DNA of 64,000 bases from Myoxocephalus aenaeus (taxonomy: Eukaryota; Chordata; Actinopteri; Perciformes; Cottidae), in the NCBI GenBank assembly GCA_038501785.1, contig JBAMJR010000070.1:1190501-1254500 (forward strand), in the 5' to 3' direction. Numbering within the stretch: the stretch's first letter is position 1; every line of letters begins with the position of its first letter. The notes below the pieces were generated by a model. The model made no database searches and was not told the origin of the DNA. It worked only from the letters and a program-made list of their open reading frames with translations. Of the stretch, positions 1 to 11,200 are shown piece after piece. The position numbers and the translations under genes are program-made.

Positions 1-890
1 GTTGTGCTCTGTATCTATGATACCTTTACTGGTTGTGCTTTGTACAGCAGACATCAGCCCATCTCTTATTCTAATTATTCTTAAAAAGCATAACATCAAA
101 ATATGATGTAAGAACTTAAAAGAAAGATTGCATAACAATACAAATATGTGAGGCAGTCGATAATAAAGTAGTTTACGTTAATTCCTTTTTTACTGTCAGT
201 GAAAGGATGAGACAACCAAACCACTGGTGTGAGGAGAAGAGCAGCCTATATTTATACTGTACACAACTCCAGAAGGGATTTCTGGTGCAAAGTGGTCTAC
301 TTTCCAAATGAGACAATGGGAGCCTAGGTGACCTGGACATATTAAATTTGTCTTGGCAAAATGGGATAGAGGGCATAATGTCCGCCAGGGCCTTCTTGTT
401 TTCTCCTTTATAACTCGGTCTCATTTAGATTTTCAGTCATTTCTCCCTGCTGGAGCTCAAACAGACGTCACAGAGGAACACAAATATCCTTCTGTTAATG
501 GTCCCTTGATCACACAGCTTTTTGTCCCCAACCTGTTCCGCCACACTTGTTATTTGGGAACAAACTGTATTCATCTTGCCTAAGCCCATAAAGCTTTTCT
601 GGGCGGATACAGTTCACACTGATAAAGAGCTGCCTGTGGTAGATTACTCTACAGGGAGGGGTGTGATGTCTCACGCATACACCTAAAGCCTCCTTGGAAA
701 TGACTTCCTTTCAGTCAAAACACAATGAAGGGCTGTCTGTGAGCAAATACAGCATAACCAGACGGACAGACTGCTGTGAACATGGGTCCAACCATGGACG
801 CTTTTCTGCCGTGTAAGTGTGACAGTCTGACGATGAAATCCTCCTGACTTCTGTTCCCACGGAGTGAGAGCTCATATCGGACACACTTAC
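1..890 (-). other. lmbr1: lmbr1 intron 2 (part)
   Basis: This stretch lies downstream (minus strand) of the donor site that ends lmbr1 exon 2, so it should be intron 2 running off the left edge. I found no further lmbr1 exon in it. The next exon in the family begins with acidic residues after the RYKRKS motif and was not seen. No other gene is supported. Confidence 0.7.
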
Positions 891-3800
891 CGCTCTTCCT
901 CTTGTATCTAGTTATGATGAAGTAGGACACAATGTAGAGGACCGCGAACAGGAGGAAGCAAATCTGAAACAACAACATAAAAATCTTGGTCAAAGATTGA
1001 CTTTGTCTGTAGAGGAGTCAGCACTCACAATGCAATTAGCACGCACTTATCGACAGTTCACCCAGCAGATTTCAAACTTACAATCTCCATTTTGTGTTAC
1101 TGCATGTCCCATATTACAGACTGTGGTATTACTATGCTAAACTGTATATTTTATTTTTTTATCCCAAAAATATAATAGTGTATATAAAATCCAGCCGCAA
1201 GACTTCAGTAGAGCTCACACACATATACAACACTGATTAGTGGTCAAATGTATACAGTATGTGTAATGCTTTTTCTACAATATTCTACTAACATCCTTAC
1301 AAGTTGTTTGCTAAACAATGTGTAGTATTTAGGAAAAAGCAACTCACGGTTATCAACTGATCGACTGATTATTTTGTAGTTTAAACAATAAAAGTGTCTT
1401 GAGCCCATGGTGATGTACATACATAATGATTTTTGACTGAACAGTCCAAAGCTATATATTATATGTATGTATTTTTTTGTTTAGTTTTTTAGTGAGCAGA
1501 GTGTTTGACTGTCTATTCTAGGCAGCACAAGGTCCAGAATACCGAGTGTGCACACAGACTTGCTCAACCGATTGTCATTTCCCCCCATGTTCTAATGATA
1601 CTTGATCACTAAGTATTTGTGCAGTATGTACAAGTACATGTTTGCTGTCCAAAAATGACTCTGCATGTGGTTTAGGCCTGTTGAAGTGTGCAAACTCAGG
1701 AAAAGAAGATAATGCCCTCCTGTTATTAGAGTCATTACTCATATGAAGCTCAACATGGCCCATTTGTTTGATCATAAAGATCGACAGTGAGTAATGCATG
1801 ATTTGTTTTCCATCTCCGGAAATACTTCTCAGGACAGCACATGCAAAGTGGTCCAGAAATGACCAATGCGTGGAATTTATTAGATAACCGCGGCCTCAAA
1901 ACAAGCTGGATGGTCTTACAGAAGGATCCCATTCCACATGGCCCCCTTCTACTATGACAGGGGCCGGGACATAACTAATGTTAGAAGCTCCCACTTCAGC
2001 ACTTTGCACCCTGTCAACATTGGAAAACTCATCACGGCCAGCTGGGATCATGGGATGACTCAGCCAGACACCCGGCAGACCGTGCACATTCCAGACAGAC
2101 AAACTGACATTAAAAGAAATGCTGAACATCCTCAGTCAATCCGGGAGGCATATGGTGCTTTATGACAACAACTGTTTGTCTTATCACCTCCAGTCACCTT
2201 CCAAATGAAAGACAGCTGATACAAATATACAAGCTACACAACTCTGCGGTGACAGAGGCTCAAGTAAAAGCATGGTCACTAAGAGGAAAACCCTAGATTA
2301 ACACAGAATCATGTGCCCGGAGCTGACAAACTCGATACAACAGTCCGGGAAGACATAACAACAAGTGACAAGCAGACCGACGGCCAACGCCACTAGCAAT
2401 GTTATTGCTCTTGATCTCCCTGGACTAATACAGAGTAACACTTTAAGCAAGGGAAGAAAAGAAAAAAGCAGGTAATAACAAATATAGCTATTTGCAAGCA
2501 GTTTGCATTCCAAACTAATTTAGGAACAGTATTTCACACCTTTATGCTATATGAACTCAAGCTTTTTTTCTTTCTTTTTTTTTTAGAGAGAGGGTCTTAG
2601 AATTCCTGCAAGAAGAACTGATCAGTAGGATTTCATTATAGGACTTTTTTTTAGCAGTAATCTGATTTCAGATGTGTCAACATTAGACATGGGCTAATGC
2701 AGTTTAAGGCATTACACAGTCGATAACCTGATTAACAGATGTCTGCTGAAGAAACCCAAAGGCCATGTGTCATGTCAACAGCAGGGTGTATGAAAGGTGT
2801 GTGCTTTAACATGAAAGAGACTGTGGAAAGGAAGAAGTAACAAGATGTTGTAAAAATGTGTTGTGAACACCCGTTATATTGTCTCCTAACGGGAATAATA
2901 TTTTCGATCAGAAAAGTGGTTGTTCAGGTTCAGGGATGTCACGACTTTACATTTTGTTCAACACAGTGCATCTCTGTTTCCAAAAGCATAAAGCCTGATA
3001 ATGACGTTACATGCGTGTTTGGAGGTGCTAGTGGAAAATGTGATTACTGACCAAACCACAAGCTGGTCTCACTTTATCCTGCGTTAACTTGATTTCTCAC
3101 AGTTAAACGGTTTTCTGTGCATTCTTCAATGCTCCTTTCGGACCCCAGTAAGTCACAAACAGTTTCCCACACTTCAGGTCTAATAAGAGCGTACCGTTTT
3201 GTCACAGAGTCTTGTTTACCAACTCGAAACTTAACCCAGAGTAAATCCATCCATAAGCCAACTCGCATTCGGACCTTAAGGTGCATTTTAAAAGGCATTT
3301 TACATTGAGAATGGTGACATGGGATACTGAGAGTCAGATGTAGAGCGATACTGAGGACAAAATGTGTAAGTTAAAGCGGAGCTGTTCAGCTTGTCTGCTG
3401 GTGAAACATGTGATAGTTTCTATATTTCAAAAGTGTCTGTCATGAATAATCAAGAAGACTTAATCCAGGCAAAGTATCCTCACTTTAACTTTCTCACTTA
3501 CGTTGCATGCTTGTTTTTCTGAAATGATAGCTGTAAGTCTAGATACTCGACACTATGAACCACAATAACAATGTGGTTCATGGCAAAGGAAGATTATCAG
3601 CAACAACAAGTTGCACTGCATGACAATAGTTTCTCAGTTATGTCATCTATTGTCTCGTGCATTTGCAGGTGGCCAGCGCACAGGGGCATTAACCACACCA
3701 AAGGTAAAGTGGCAGTGGTGAAACATTTGTCAGACAAGAACACATCTTCTTACATATAATATTACACTGCAAACTCCTCTCCCACTCTCGACAAGTAGGA

Positions 3801-4736
3801 TTTGCCACAAAAAAGGTTTCCTTCCTTAAACATAAACATAAGTCTTTGACAATCATCCAGCCGGAGGAACTCATCAGTAATGAAGGACATTTGACTAAAA
3901 AGCCAAGACCTTAAGTCATCACAACATGAGATAAAACATGAAAAGAAATTTTATTGATTAAATGTGGTAACAAACAAAGAACTCACTTTTTCAATTAAAA
4001 CCACATCAATCTCTAATGATATTGTACCTGAACACAACTGTTCACAAAGAGATCTTTGTTTTATTTTGGTAAAAGTTTTTAAACTGTTTTTTTTCTTCTT
4101 CTTTTTCCCCAGAGACAATAAGATCTTAGGTCTGCATATGACACAAACAGATGATATTTTCTTACACGTGAACATATTTGAGCTGAGAAAAAATGAACAC
4201 TACACTGTTACGTGTTTTGGAAAACATAACACAAAGATTTCCTCTCACTAATTCAGGCACATTGATATAGGAAGATGTCCCAACCCTCACTGGGACATTG
4301 TGTCCATGTCCCGATAAAGATCTTCCTCGTGAATCGCAGGTATTCATAACAACTGTGTCCCAATATCGACCACTACACGAGCGAAGTTATCATTCCGAGA
4401 TAAACTAGTTCCCGCTAATGATCGCTAACGTTAGCTAACTTTAATTAGCGCGTTCACTCATTGTGTTTATTATTTTATTTCATCCATATCTGACTTAAAT
4501 GGACATAACGTAAGACGTGTTCTGAGTGCGTCACAAAGTGAACGGTTGTTATCAGGCGTAAAGACATCCCGCCGCGTCTAACTGACAGGTGAAGCGACCG
4601 TTAGCGACCGTTGACGTCGCTGAGCTGGTAGAGGACGTTGTTAGCCTGCTAGCTTTCACTAGCCGTTACTTACGATGTACTCTCGAACTTGGCTGTGGAA
4701 ATTCTGCTCTCTGATAGTGACATCGTCTTCTTCCAT
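891..4736 (-). CDS. lmbr1: LMBR1 (limb region 1 homolog), 5' end: coding exons 1-2
   Basis: Coding exons on the minus strand are 4736-4674 (63 bp, 21 codons) and 963-891 (73 bp). Exon 1 starts MEEDDVTIREQNFHSQ and ends before a gtaagt donor. Exon 2 opens after tttcag and encodes ICFLLFAVLYIVSYFIITRY, the first membrane segment of LMBR1, then KRKS before a gtaagt donor. Both match vertebrate LMBR1 in sequence and splice position, and the joined frame is continuous. LMBR1 is a polytopic membrane protein of the lipocalin-1-receptor-like family whose molecular role is poorly defined. In vertebrates a later LMBR1 intron carries the ZRS limb enhancer of SHH; that intron would lie beyond the left edge. 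Intron 1 is 3.7 kb. The gene is divergent from nom1, with 510 bp between start codons. The paralogue LMBR1L is less likely because it differs in this segment and is not next to NOM1 and MNX1. Confidence 0.93.
964..4673 (-). other. lmbr1: lmbr1 intron 1
   Basis: This is a 3.7-kb first intron. Most of it is AT-rich without clear structure. A more GC-rich, low-repeat patch at about 1900-2165 and another at about 3090-3300 stand out, but the reading frames there (60-77 codons) match nothing I know. Near the 5' end (4424-4435) is the palindrome GCTAACGTTAGC, and around 4611 a CRE-like TGACGTCG. No exon is recognised inside the intron. Confidence 0.6.
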
Positions 4737-5246
4737 TCTTCATATTGCAAATACAAAGAAAAGCTACAGATTCACTGCATGCTCGGTCGTGCAACTGGCA
4801 CCAACGGCTACAACTCCAGTGTCTTCTTCGCCTCTGCCAATATTGCCCCGACTGGTTAAGAGACAGTTCACATCGGAGGAAAACCGCTCCGTGCTATAAA
4901 AAAAAAAAAAAGATACGCCCCAAAATAAAGCACGTCATCACTAGGCGCCACTTCTTCGGCGTGCCCTGGAAGGAAATGGTCACATGCTTGTGGGTCATAT
5001 AAACAGTTTTCCTCATGGAGATACATGTGTAGTTCAAGGTATTTTAGCTTTTATGTGGTTAAAGTAGGCAAGAGGTGTCTTTACGTCTTTAGTTTGTTTT
5101 AAACCCTCCGTAGTTAATAACGTCCGCTTGTTAGCGGTTAGCTAAGCTAAGCGACTGTAGTTACATTGTAGTACAGTTTAGTTTCTGAAAGAAGGGTAAC
5201 AGCCGGTTGAGTTAACGTCGACAAAGCTTGGGTTTAATTTGTCGAG
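4737..5246. promoter_or_regulatory. Divergent lmbr1/nom1 promoter interval
   Basis: The lmbr1 start codon (4736, minus) and the nom1 start codon (5247, plus) are only 510 bp apart, so both 5' UTRs and both core promoters must lie here or start in distant exons. Seen in the interval are a CRE-like acgtcatcac at about 4932-4942, a TATA-like catataaac at about 4997-5005 in the nom1 direction, and the repeated GTTAGC/GCTAAG words at 5131-5152. Transcription start sites cannot be fixed from sequence alone. Confidence 0.6.
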
Positions 5247-8200
5247 ATGAAGGAGAAATTGAAGCAGGGCAGCAAAAAGAAGAAGGGTAATATTGTGTTG
5301 CAGAAGTACATGGTGGCTGTGGGTGAGTTTATTAAAAGCAAAAGTGTCGACGAAGAAGAGGAATATGACCATGGCTTGAGATTTGTAAAAAAGAAAAGCA
5401 GAAAGGAGCTGCGCAAAGAAAAGAGAAAAATGAAAAAAGCCCACATGAAAAGTTATTATGAGGGTAAAAAGATCCTCAGTTTACCCCTCGATGTTGGTGA
5501 AAACTCGGAAATACTAGCAGATGAACAGCAGCAGCTGAAGCAGAAAAAGAAAAAGAAGAAAATTGAGAAAGCAGAGAAGGACATGTTAAAAACACAGTCC
5601 AAAAGTGCTACTACAGAGAAACCAGACGGCTCTAAAACCCCACCATCTTCCAAGAAAGGCAAGAAAATCAACCACCTTCAAGAATCGAGAAAAAAGGCAC
5701 TTCTGGAGGCAAATGAAGAAGAGGACAGAGAAATAAAGAAATTGGAGCGACGTCTGGGATTAAACAAGAGAAGAAACAAGCAGAGTCTCCCTCAGTCCTT
5801 TGTGACTGATGGACTCGATTACATCCTTGGCGCGCTGGACGGCTCATCGGCTGTGGGGATGTATGATGATGATGAAGACATGGACATGGTCAAGGATAAC
5901 TTTGAAAAACTGGATGAGGACAAAGAACCTGGAGATGAGATGGCGAGTGATGGTAGCGATGAAGATATGGCTTCATGTGATGATGAAAATGAGGTGGATG
6001 ATGATGATGAGGATGATGGCGAAGACGATGAGGATGAGGAGGATGATGATGATGAAATGGTTGAGACGAAGGAAATGGAGGCTGAGCTGGATGAGAGTGA
6101 TGCAGCTGACTCAGACAATGAAAATGAGGGTGAACCAGAGGAAGAAGCGGAGACTTGTAACACAACGACATCGGGCTTATATTCAGAAACCGTGAGTTCA
6201 GATATATTTCTTTATTATTTTCATCGCATTGACATCTTGTTTGCTGCATTAACGGATCTAATTGTAAAATATCTTTCAATGTCTAGGTCACAGCTGCAAC
6301 AGGAAAGTACGTGCCACCTCAATTAAGAGGCGCTGGAGATGAAAAACGCAAAGCTGAGCTCGAAAAACTGAAGAGGAACGTGAAAGGCCTGGTGAACAGG
6401 TAACTGTCCTCCCACAGCAGAGAAATAACACATTCCCTCTCAAAATACAAGTTGTAAAACACACCACTGCTCAATATAGTATACTCGGGGGTTTTACTGG
6501 TATGAGTAGTAGGTTATGACAGCTGATGTTACCTCGTGTTAGCAAACCTATATTTGTTATGAAGTAAGTCAGTTTGCTTTCTTATAAATGTCTCTACTTC
6601 TGCATTTTTTTACACTACGTTTAAACATTTACAGTTTTTTGCCACTTTTTTCAGTGAAAGTTACATTTATAAAAAAGAAAAAAAAGAAGAAGAAGCATTT
6701 TCTGTGTCATTACCTTTTATCATGAGTATATTGACTGTAGTGGATGCCAAAGGAAATGCATTCTGCCAGAGGCGCTATCAAAGTCCTTCCCCTTTAAAAA
6801 AAATAAAATAAAGATGTTTTCTGCTGCTGCTTCATGCACTTTGGGTCATATACTGTATGAACCAATAAGATGGTATTTCAAGGTTTTAGGGTGCCCTGTC
6901 AGTACCCCTTGATTATATAAAATATGCAATTCTGCCTTCATCATAAAGATATCTATCACAGTTGCCACACGTGTGGAAAAAGTGTTCGTTGCCCCCACAA
7001 GCTCAGCGGGGTCCTGCTTTATAATGTCCACAGTTGATGTACAGAAATATACGCTGCATGAGTCAATGTTGTAGTCACAATAACGCCTGATTTCTGAGCT
7101 CTGTTAGAATTACCAGTAATAATCATCGTTCTTCTAACTTCTTCAGGCTGACTGAGCCCAACATGGCGTCCATCAGTGGTCAGCTGGAGGAGCTGTACAT
7201 GAGCTGCAGCAGGAAGGACATGACTGACACCCTAACAGAGGTGCTACTAGCATCCTGCGTCACCCCGTCCCTGATGCCTGACAGACTTCTGATGGAGCAC
7301 ATCCTGCTTGTCAGCATCCTCCATCACGCCGTCGGAATAGAGGTAAACGGCCCTTTAATTGATGCTTGGATGGATCCTAATTAAACAGGTTTTACCTTCT
7401 GAAGGCATTTCCATTTGGAGACTTTCATTTCACCGTTTTATCCACTGATGAGAGTGGCAGCAGGTGTCGGGTAGCTTTTGGTTTTACCAGCCCGTGTATG
7501 AGAACAGTGACCACTGACCTGAAAACTGACATCAGCTCATGGATTATTCAACAGGGTCCTTTTAAGAAAAGCGACGAACTGCTTCCGCACATTTCCACTG
7601 AAAGATAATGCTCTTGTAATGAATTGGAAAGGGATATCTAACACAGTGGTTTCTTTTGTTTAAGGTGTAACAGGATCTTATCGCTGTTGTATTGACTTTC
7701 CATCTAGTAAATTACACTAAACAGGATAATCCGTCAAATTAGCCACAGTCAACGGTTGGCTTTCGACAGTGTGGGGTTTGTCTAACCTGTGTGACGCTGT
7801 TGTATTGACCTATTATTTATCATATGTCTTCGTCCACATATATTGACGTACGTAAATCCAATCCTAACATGATTCACAAGTTTCCTTTTGTTGATTTAAC
7901 AGGTCGGTGCCAATTTTCTGGAGACGGTCGTGCGAAAGTTTGACGAGGTGTACAAGAACCCAACTGAAAGCAAAGAATGCGACAACCTGGTCTCCATTGT
8001 CGGTCACCTCTATAACTTCCAGGTGGTGCATTCGGTCCTCATCTTTGACATCCTCAAGCTTTTTGTTGGAGCCTTTACAGAGAAGGACATTGAACTAGTT
8101 TTGTTACTGCTGAGGAATGTCGGCTTCGCCCTGAGGAAGGACGATGCTCTGGCTCTCAAGGAGCTCATCACTGAGGGCCAACGCAAGGCCTGCAACATGG

Positions 8201-11200
8201 GGTCGAAGTTTGAGGATCAGACCAGGGTAGGGCGAACAGAATGACCTCTTACTTTCACTCCCTTTCATTTGCCAGGCATCGTTAAATGCATACAAATGTT
8301 TTGGTGTTTGCTACAGCATTGTGTATTTGCTCTCAGGTGCGTTTCATGCTGGAAACCATGATGGCTTTGAAGAACAATGACATGCGGAAGATCCCCGGCT
8401 ACGATCCTGAGCCTGTAGAGAAACTGAGGAAGCTGCAGAGGACTCTGGTGGGTGATCTTCACAACATGACTCTTTTTGTTTGAAATACCCTTATTTCACT
8501 ACATTAGTGAAAACTAATTTACATTTTTAATATGTAGCGTATAGGCAGTGGTATTATTCCTCATACTGAACATGGTTATTGTGTTCTTACAAGATCTTTT
8601 TTTCAGGTAGCTTCCACTTGTACCACCAGGTGGCCCTAGAGTACCACCTTTACAGACCCCAAAGTCGAGAGTGTTAGGGGGCACTTTCATCGTCATCATG
8701 ACCATTAATTGTAGCTGTTTAAACAGTTGTTTACTTCAGCATTGCTAATTTGGTGCCCTCCTTTGATGTTGTATAACTGTTGTTTGCCTCCTAAGTGCAC
8801 TAATGGCTAATCCTGGGTAATTGTGCTCCTCAGATCCAGCGGCGTGCAGGAGGCAGTGACATGAAACTGAGGGTGTCTCTGGACAATCTCCTGGCAGCAG
8901 AGCAAGTGGGCCGCTGGTGGATCGTCGGCTCAGCGTGGAGGGGAGTGCCGATGATCGGCGAGCAAGGGAACACGACCTCCAAACCGAGTACTGCTGAAGG
9001 ACAGGTAGAGTACTGGATACTGAGTACAGGAGATAGTAATCCCAGTGCAGATCTGCAGAGGAGGCTCGGCATCTTTTGATGGAAATGGTTTCAGGCGTTA
9101 GGGAAAGCGTGTACTGAACTGATCATGTCCCATTTAGTCTGGGTTGCAGCATTTATAGTATCTACAGTATTCTATTTGATTCATTACATTTCTGATTTAA
9201 CTAATTTATCTTATCGTGAACTTTACATTTTTTTAATTAAAGGTAAAACATTTTGCCACTCTGATTTGTATTTGATGGTGCATCGTCAGTGGCATTTTAA
9301 TGCTTCAGAAGACGGACAGTTTTTCCATCATTTGTCATTGCAAGTTGCTGAGTTTTAGGTCTGGGTATCAAACCTCAATACTTTTGTTAGAAATTAGTCA
9401 GTTGAACCAAGTATCAAAAATAGTATAGTTTCCTGGTTAAAATATGTAATCTTGTTTACTTATTCCTTGCACACATATGTCAACCTTTTCCTAAATTTAA
9501 ACAATTGTATTTACACTTTCTCAGTTATATTTAATCGCGATTAATTGCATTTATGTCATAGTTAACTCGCGATTAATCGCAATTTTTTTTTGGGGCATTT
9601 TAATGCTCTTATCAACATGAAAAAGTGGATTGGCTTGCTTTATTTTATTGAAAAACAACTGCCAAACAGGGCGGTACAAAATGAAATTACTGCACATTTC
9701 AGGTAAACAAGGGTTTACAAAATAAAATTATAGAGTGCACCAGGCATGAAAACGGGTCAGGGGTGAAAAAGGTGAGAAGGATATTACCCCTCTAGGGGGT
9801 CCGGGGGCATGCTCCCCCGTAAGAAAAATTGAAATATTCCATATTTTAAAGCATCAATCTGATGCATTTTGAGATGCTTTTTTTGCCAACCTGGGGAGAG
9901 CTGGAGAAACTTAACTTCAGCCATGAGTCAAAAATGATTATGGCCTCCTTACTAAGTATTATGCAAGCCATTTCATGCCAGCATGTCACTGGGTCTAACA
10001 TTTACAGTATATGAGGCACAATGTGGTAAGGGAGAGCATGGCTGCCTTTGTTAGCATCATTTATATCTTTGATGCAGAGAATGCATCTGGTGAATCCCTG
10101 CCTGTTGATTTTGGAGAATATATCTCCTAGATGAAAGGACACCTCTTGCCCTTTTATTGAGACCTTGCCTTCCAGTTTTAGCCACGACCAGTTCCAGCTG
10201 CATTTCAATCCAGCTGTTTAACAATGGCTGCATCCTTCTCCCATAACACACTCATTCTGCAAAAATAATGTTTGTATTGGTGTTAACTTCTAGTTTAGCC
10301 TTATTCAGACCTGCCAACCTTGATATTTTTTGCGTACCGACGAGGGGGGGGATGGGAATTGACGACGACTAATAGGGGACAAGTCATTAAATACTCGTCA
10401 TGTATTATATTGCATTGCATATAATGTGTGCTAGTCAAAAAAAAGTATTTTTTACCAGCGTACTTTGACGTCAAAATGCGTATCCGCTACGCAAATTGCG
10501 TACAGGTTGGCAGGTCTGCTTATTGATAGAACGGTGGACCACTTTACCTTCTGCCTTGTCAGTCCCCTCTCCTCAAAATCTACCTCCTCAAAAACGGTAG
10601 CGTTAGCTAATAATGTTCCACCGGAGCTTTAGCTAGCTGGCTAACGTTGCGTTCTCTCCTGCTGTGTTCAATGTGTTCACTCGCGCTCCCTTCTGGCACG
10701 CGCACCTGTTCGCAGTTCACTGAATATCATTCATTTTGCCGTATCGCGCTCACCATTCATTCATTTCAAACCGTAACGTTAGCCTAGCTTCCAAGCCCAA
10801 ACGGCGTGCCTATTGTTTTGCTTCCGGTTGAGCTACATCCGGCGTGGTGCTCGCGAAAAAAAAAAATTTAAAATGCGTTAAAATTGGTTTGCGTTAACGC
10901 CGTTAATAACGCGCTAATATGACAGCACTAGTTTGGACAAAATGTAACATTTGAGGAGCTTGTAGCAAAACTTTTATATATTTTCAGCACTGTCATAGTG
11001 TTGAAAAACTAATAAAAAATTATCCCCCTGGTTTAGTCAGTATTATACAATAATCTCAGCAATTTGATAAGTGTATTTGGCTATTTTTCACTTTACTCTT
11101 CTTCATCTTTTATTCATTTCAGTTTAGTGCCAAAGTCTTAGAGCTGGCGAGGAAACAGAGGATGAACACTGAGGTCAGAAGAAACATCTTCTGTGTGATA

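Larger units (their letters stand above)
9530..10932 (-). mobile_element. Decayed hAT-like DNA transposon in nom1 intron 6
   Basis: The left part (from about 9530) carries two copies of a CGCGATTAAT(C/T)GCA palindrome. The right end (about 10865-10932), read on the minus strand, is TAGTGCTGTCATATTAGCGC followed by GTTATTAACGGCGTTAACGC. This pair of AT/CG-rich palindromic ends is what I associate with a widespread fish hAT-type family. Inside are a GGGGGTCCGGGGGCATGCTC hairpin-like motif near 9795, a BED-finger remnant on the minus strand, and a promoter-like GC-richer stretch at 10560-10860. The orientation is therefore minus, with the 5' end at the right. No full transposase remains. The exact left border and the target duplication were not found. 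Confidence 0.65.

Noticed and set aside
3074..3298. 74-codon minus frame in lmbr1 intron 1
   Set aside because: No domain, no splice context and no resemblance to known proteins; length is within chance.
5809..6195. Met-rich 128-codon frame and antisense Ser-rich/His-rich frames
   Set aside because: They are out-of-frame readings of the Asp/Glu (GAT/GAN) repeat in nom1 exon 1, which is firmly coding in the other frame.
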